Positions 6,981-8,105 of a stretch of 8,105 bases of DNA are shown piece by piece. Origin of the DNA: Muribaculaceae bacterium (GTDB taxonomy: Bacteria > Bacteroidota > Bacteroidia > Bacteroidales > Muribaculaceae); assembly GCA_009775225.1 (NCBI GenBank), contig VSPE01000065.1, forward strand, positions 1-8,105, in the 5' to 3' direction. The position numbers and the translations under genes were made by a program. Each line of letters starts with the position of its first letter. Position 1 is the stretch's first letter. A model generated the notes under the pieces. It saw only the letters and a list, made by a program, of their open reading frames with translations, was not told the DNA's origin and searched no databases.

Positions 6981-7751
6981 TCACACCGAATCTGCGGCCA
7001 TTTTCGTAAGTATTCCGACGCATCTTTCTATCATTTTCGGGCGGTCGCGCTTCCATTCGGTCGCTTCCATCCCTTTGTCGTATGCCGGATAAGGTTGCTG
7101 CGGCTTTACGCACCGAAAACGCTTGTCGAGCGCGTAAATGTATCGGTAGGTCTTGACGTGGAACACTTCAAAATCGCCTATCAGCATCCCGACATTGGCG
7201 CGTAGAAAGCCCGACGGCGATGTTGAGTTGGTGAATATCTGTTCGTGTACCATCTCACCGCTGCGCCTGTTACGCAGAAACTTGGTGAGGTGAAAGCCGT
7301 AATACTGGAAGTTGGCGGCTTTGTAGATAGTTCCGCAGCCGAGGCGACCGTCGGCGAAACTCTGCACGGCCACGAGGTCGGGGTCAAGGCGGCGCAGCAG
7401 CTTGATCGAGGCTGCTATCAGAATACTTTCGGCATTGTGGCCGAGTTCATCATCTATCCACATACGGTTGAGTTCGCACATCCACGCTTTCGGGTTGGGG
7501 TGCGTGAATATCCGGGCTTTGGGGTTCTTCATGTAGCCGTAGACGGCCACTCCGAGGCAACGGTCGGGTTCGTCGGCGCGGAAGATTCCGAAGTTGTAGA
7601 CACCGAAACCTCCGTCATTCCATTTGTGGGAGTAGTGGTTCTTGACAATCATTTCCTTTGCGGTGGCCTTATCAACAGGCTTTATCAGAAGCCGTCCGAG
7701 CGAGGAGGTCTCCTTGTAAATCTCCGTGGGGAGACTGTTGCTGTCAGTCAT
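6981..7751 (-). CDS. Mom-like DNA adenine-modification protein
   Basis: The 256-residue product resembles phage Mu Mom (about 241 residues), a GNAT-fold protein that converts adenine in DNA to N6-carbamoylmethyladenine and so shields phage DNA from restriction. Recognisable segments are a NHYSHKW motif at 38-44, a beta-rich core with CLGVAVYGY (65-73), CELNRMWIDDELGHNAES (92-109), and the characteristic block QSFADGRLGCGTIYKAANFQYYG at 130-152. Family assignment is by motif pattern alone. No target-recognition or methyltransferase domain is visible. The gene is monocistronic in view, convergent with the housekeeping block and divergent from the ncRNA at 7823. No Com regulator or other phage gene is beside it. 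The first ATG gives a product of the right length. No clear minus-strand promoter was found. It could be a phage remnant, part of a mobile element, or a domesticated gene. Confidence 0.75.
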   Translation of the reverse strand: MTDSNSLPTEIYKETSSLGRLLIKPVDKATAKEMIVKNHYSHKWNDGGFGVYNFGIFRADEPDRCLGVAVYGYMKNPKARIFTHPNPKAWMCELNRMWIDDELGHNAESILIAASIKLLRRLDPDLVAVQSFADGRLGCGTIYKAANFQYYGFHLTKFLRNRRSGEMVHEQIFTNSTSPSGFLRANVGMLIGDFEVFHVKTYRYIYALDKRFRCVKPQQPYPAYDKGMEATEWKRDRPKMIERCVGILTKMAADSV

Positions 7752-7787
7752 TCAGCATAAAATGGGGTTTGATAGTTAGTGAAACGG

Positions 7788-7818
7788 TTGGTTATCTCGC
7801 CCCTTTTGCGTAATTTTG
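7788..7818 (+). promoter_or_regulatory. Promoter for the structured RNA
   Basis: TTG (7788-7790) and TAATTTTG (7811-7818) are separated by 20 bp, matching the Bacteroidota promoter form. The predicted start, about 5-8 nt after the -7 box, coincides with the first bases of the 13-bp closing stem at 7823. This agreement supports both calls. The promoter lies in the short space between the mom-like start codon (7751) and the RNA, and reads away from that gene. Confidence 0.6.
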
Positions 7819-7822
7819 CAGT

Positions 7823-7952
7823 GCCAATCACATACTAAAAGCAGCGACACACGGCGGTCAAAAGGCTATAACAGCCCTCGACTGCGCGGTGTGCCGCTGC
7901 TTTGTGATTGTATGTGATTGGCGTCCTACAATCAAGTCGGGGGCTGTTTTTT
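7823..7952 (+). ncRNA. Candidate structured small RNA with a predicted pseudoknot
   Basis: The RNA begins with GCCAATCACATAC (7823-7835), which pairs perfectly over 13 bp with GTATGTGATTGGC (7910-7922). Inside lies a second stem: AAAGCAGCG (7838-7846) with CGCTGCTTT (7895-7903), one A-C mismatch, then CACAC (7848-7852) with GTGTG (7889-7893). The 36-nt apical loop (7853-7888) contains 7870-7883, which is complementary over 14 bp (one G-T wobble) to the 3' tail at 7935-7948. Together these give an H-type pseudoknot, or alternatively a terminator stem. Six T residues (7947-7952) follow. A promoter sits just upstream. No protein frame fits. It is not tmRNA, SRP RNA or a 6S RNA that I can recognise. 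A retron-like or defence-associated RNA is conceivable, but no reverse transcriptase is in view. Identity unknown; the fold was read by eye. Confidence 0.65.
7935..7952 (+). terminator. 3' end of the structured RNA (T-tract preceded by GC-rich arm)
   Basis: AGTCGGGGGCTGT (7935-7947), followed by six T, has the look of the 3' arm of an intrinsic terminator. Its 5' partner (7870-7883) lies inside the loop of the upstream stem-loop. Forming this helix and forming the closing stem are therefore either coupled as a pseudoknot or mutually exclusive. Confidence 0.55.
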
Positions 7953-8006
7953 ATTGCCCACCGACGTATGTTTTCGTTTATTCTGTTTTTTTCATCGGCT
8001 ATTTCA

Positions 8007-8036
8007 TTGGGGTTAAGATTTTAACATATATCTTTG
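8007..8036 (+). promoter_or_regulatory. Promoter reading out of the window, with a spacer palindrome
   Basis: TTG (8007-8009) and TATCTTTG (8029-8036) are 19 bp apart and match the Bacteroidota consensus. Between them, GTTAA (8012-8016) and TTAAC (8021-8025) form a palindrome with a 4-bp centre, well placed for a repressor. Transcription should start near 8042. The transcribed part in view (about 8042-8105) holds no convincing gene. CATGC/GCATG (8040-8044, 8101-8105) with ACACC/GGTGT (8048-8052, 8091-8095) could fold it into a hairpin. The rest of 7953-8006 shows nothing definable. Confidence 0.5.
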
Positions 8037-8105
8037 CGCCATGCATTACACCCTCGACAGTTTTGCGATTTCGATTTCAAGATAGTGTATGGTGTGTGCG
8101 GCATG

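Noticed and set aside
7245..7760. Plus-strand open frame of 171 codons opposite the mom-like gene
   Set aside because: Valine/glycine-rich shadow sequence with no domain; the minus-strand frame carries the Mom signature. The antisense promoter alone does not make it a gene.
7823..7922. A MITE or insertion-sequence remnant with 13-bp terminal inverted repeats
   Set aside because: Nested inner stem, promoter upstream and loop-to-tail pairing beyond the repeat fit an RNA better. No convincing target-site duplication (only GT on both sides) and no transposase.
7823..7952. Retron msr-msd with a1/a2 repeats
   Set aside because: The closing repeats fit loosely, but the RNA is short, ends in its own T-tract, and no reverse transcriptase lies in the window. 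Kept only as a possibility to test by extending rightward.
8041..8085. 14-codon frame MHYTLDSFAISISR
   Set aside because: Starts at the predicted transcription start, is tiny, and resembles nothing known.
8089..8105. Possible start of a gene at the right edge (ATG 8089 or GTG 8094)
   Set aside because: Only a few codons are visible, too little to support any call.
7823..8105. CRISPR array or tRNA gene
   Set aside because: No regularly spaced direct repeats and no cloverleaf or T-loop motif found.

Overview
The window looks like Bacteroidales chromosome, probably a Muribaculaceae-like gut member. The family placement is inference. The evidence is the clpP-clpX-recQ gene order, the Bacteroidota-type RecQ with a C-terminal extension, the near absence of Shine-Dalgarno sequences, and four promoters of the Bacteroidota form (TTTG or TTG, 19-20 bp, TAnnTTTG).

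Positions 1-6687 are a compact, same-strand housekeeping block. A short partial reading frame ends at 80. A promoter at 165-196 then leads into clpP, clpX and recQ. These are followed by a kinase joined to a RapZ-type C-terminal domain, and by a MurU-like sugar-1-phosphate nucleotidyltransferase that overlaps it by 4 bp (ATGA). Gaps inside the block are at most 48 bp and no internal terminator is visible, so it may be one operon. ClpP and ClpX form the ClpXP protease. RecQ is a DNA repair helicase. The last two genes fit an AmgK/MurU-type route that recycles cell-wall amino sugars to UDP-MurNAc, with the RapZ-type domain as a possible aminosugar sensor.

Positions 6688-6980 are AT-rich and non-coding. 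They hold a 22-bp-arm hairpin at the end of the operon, a 22-bp-period tandem repeat, a bidirectional terminator and a strong promoter pointing rightward into the 3' end of the next gene. That gene, at 6981-7751 on the minus strand, is an intact Mom-like protein. Mom proteins are phage Mu-type enzymes that modify adenine in DNA. It has no other phage gene beside it in the window.

Positions 7752-8105 contain no convincing protein gene. On the plus strand, divergent from the mom-like gene, lies what appears to be an independently transcribed structured RNA of about 130 nt (about 7823-7952). It has its own promoter, a perfect 13-bp closing stem at its 5' end, a 15-column inner stem, a 14-bp pairing between its apical loop and its 3' tail, and a T-tract at the end. 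A second promoter with a palindrome in its spacer starts at 8007 and reads out of the window. The ncRNA with the mom-like gene is the most likely place for an undescribed system here. No computed fold or database search supports this; the base pairing was read by eye.
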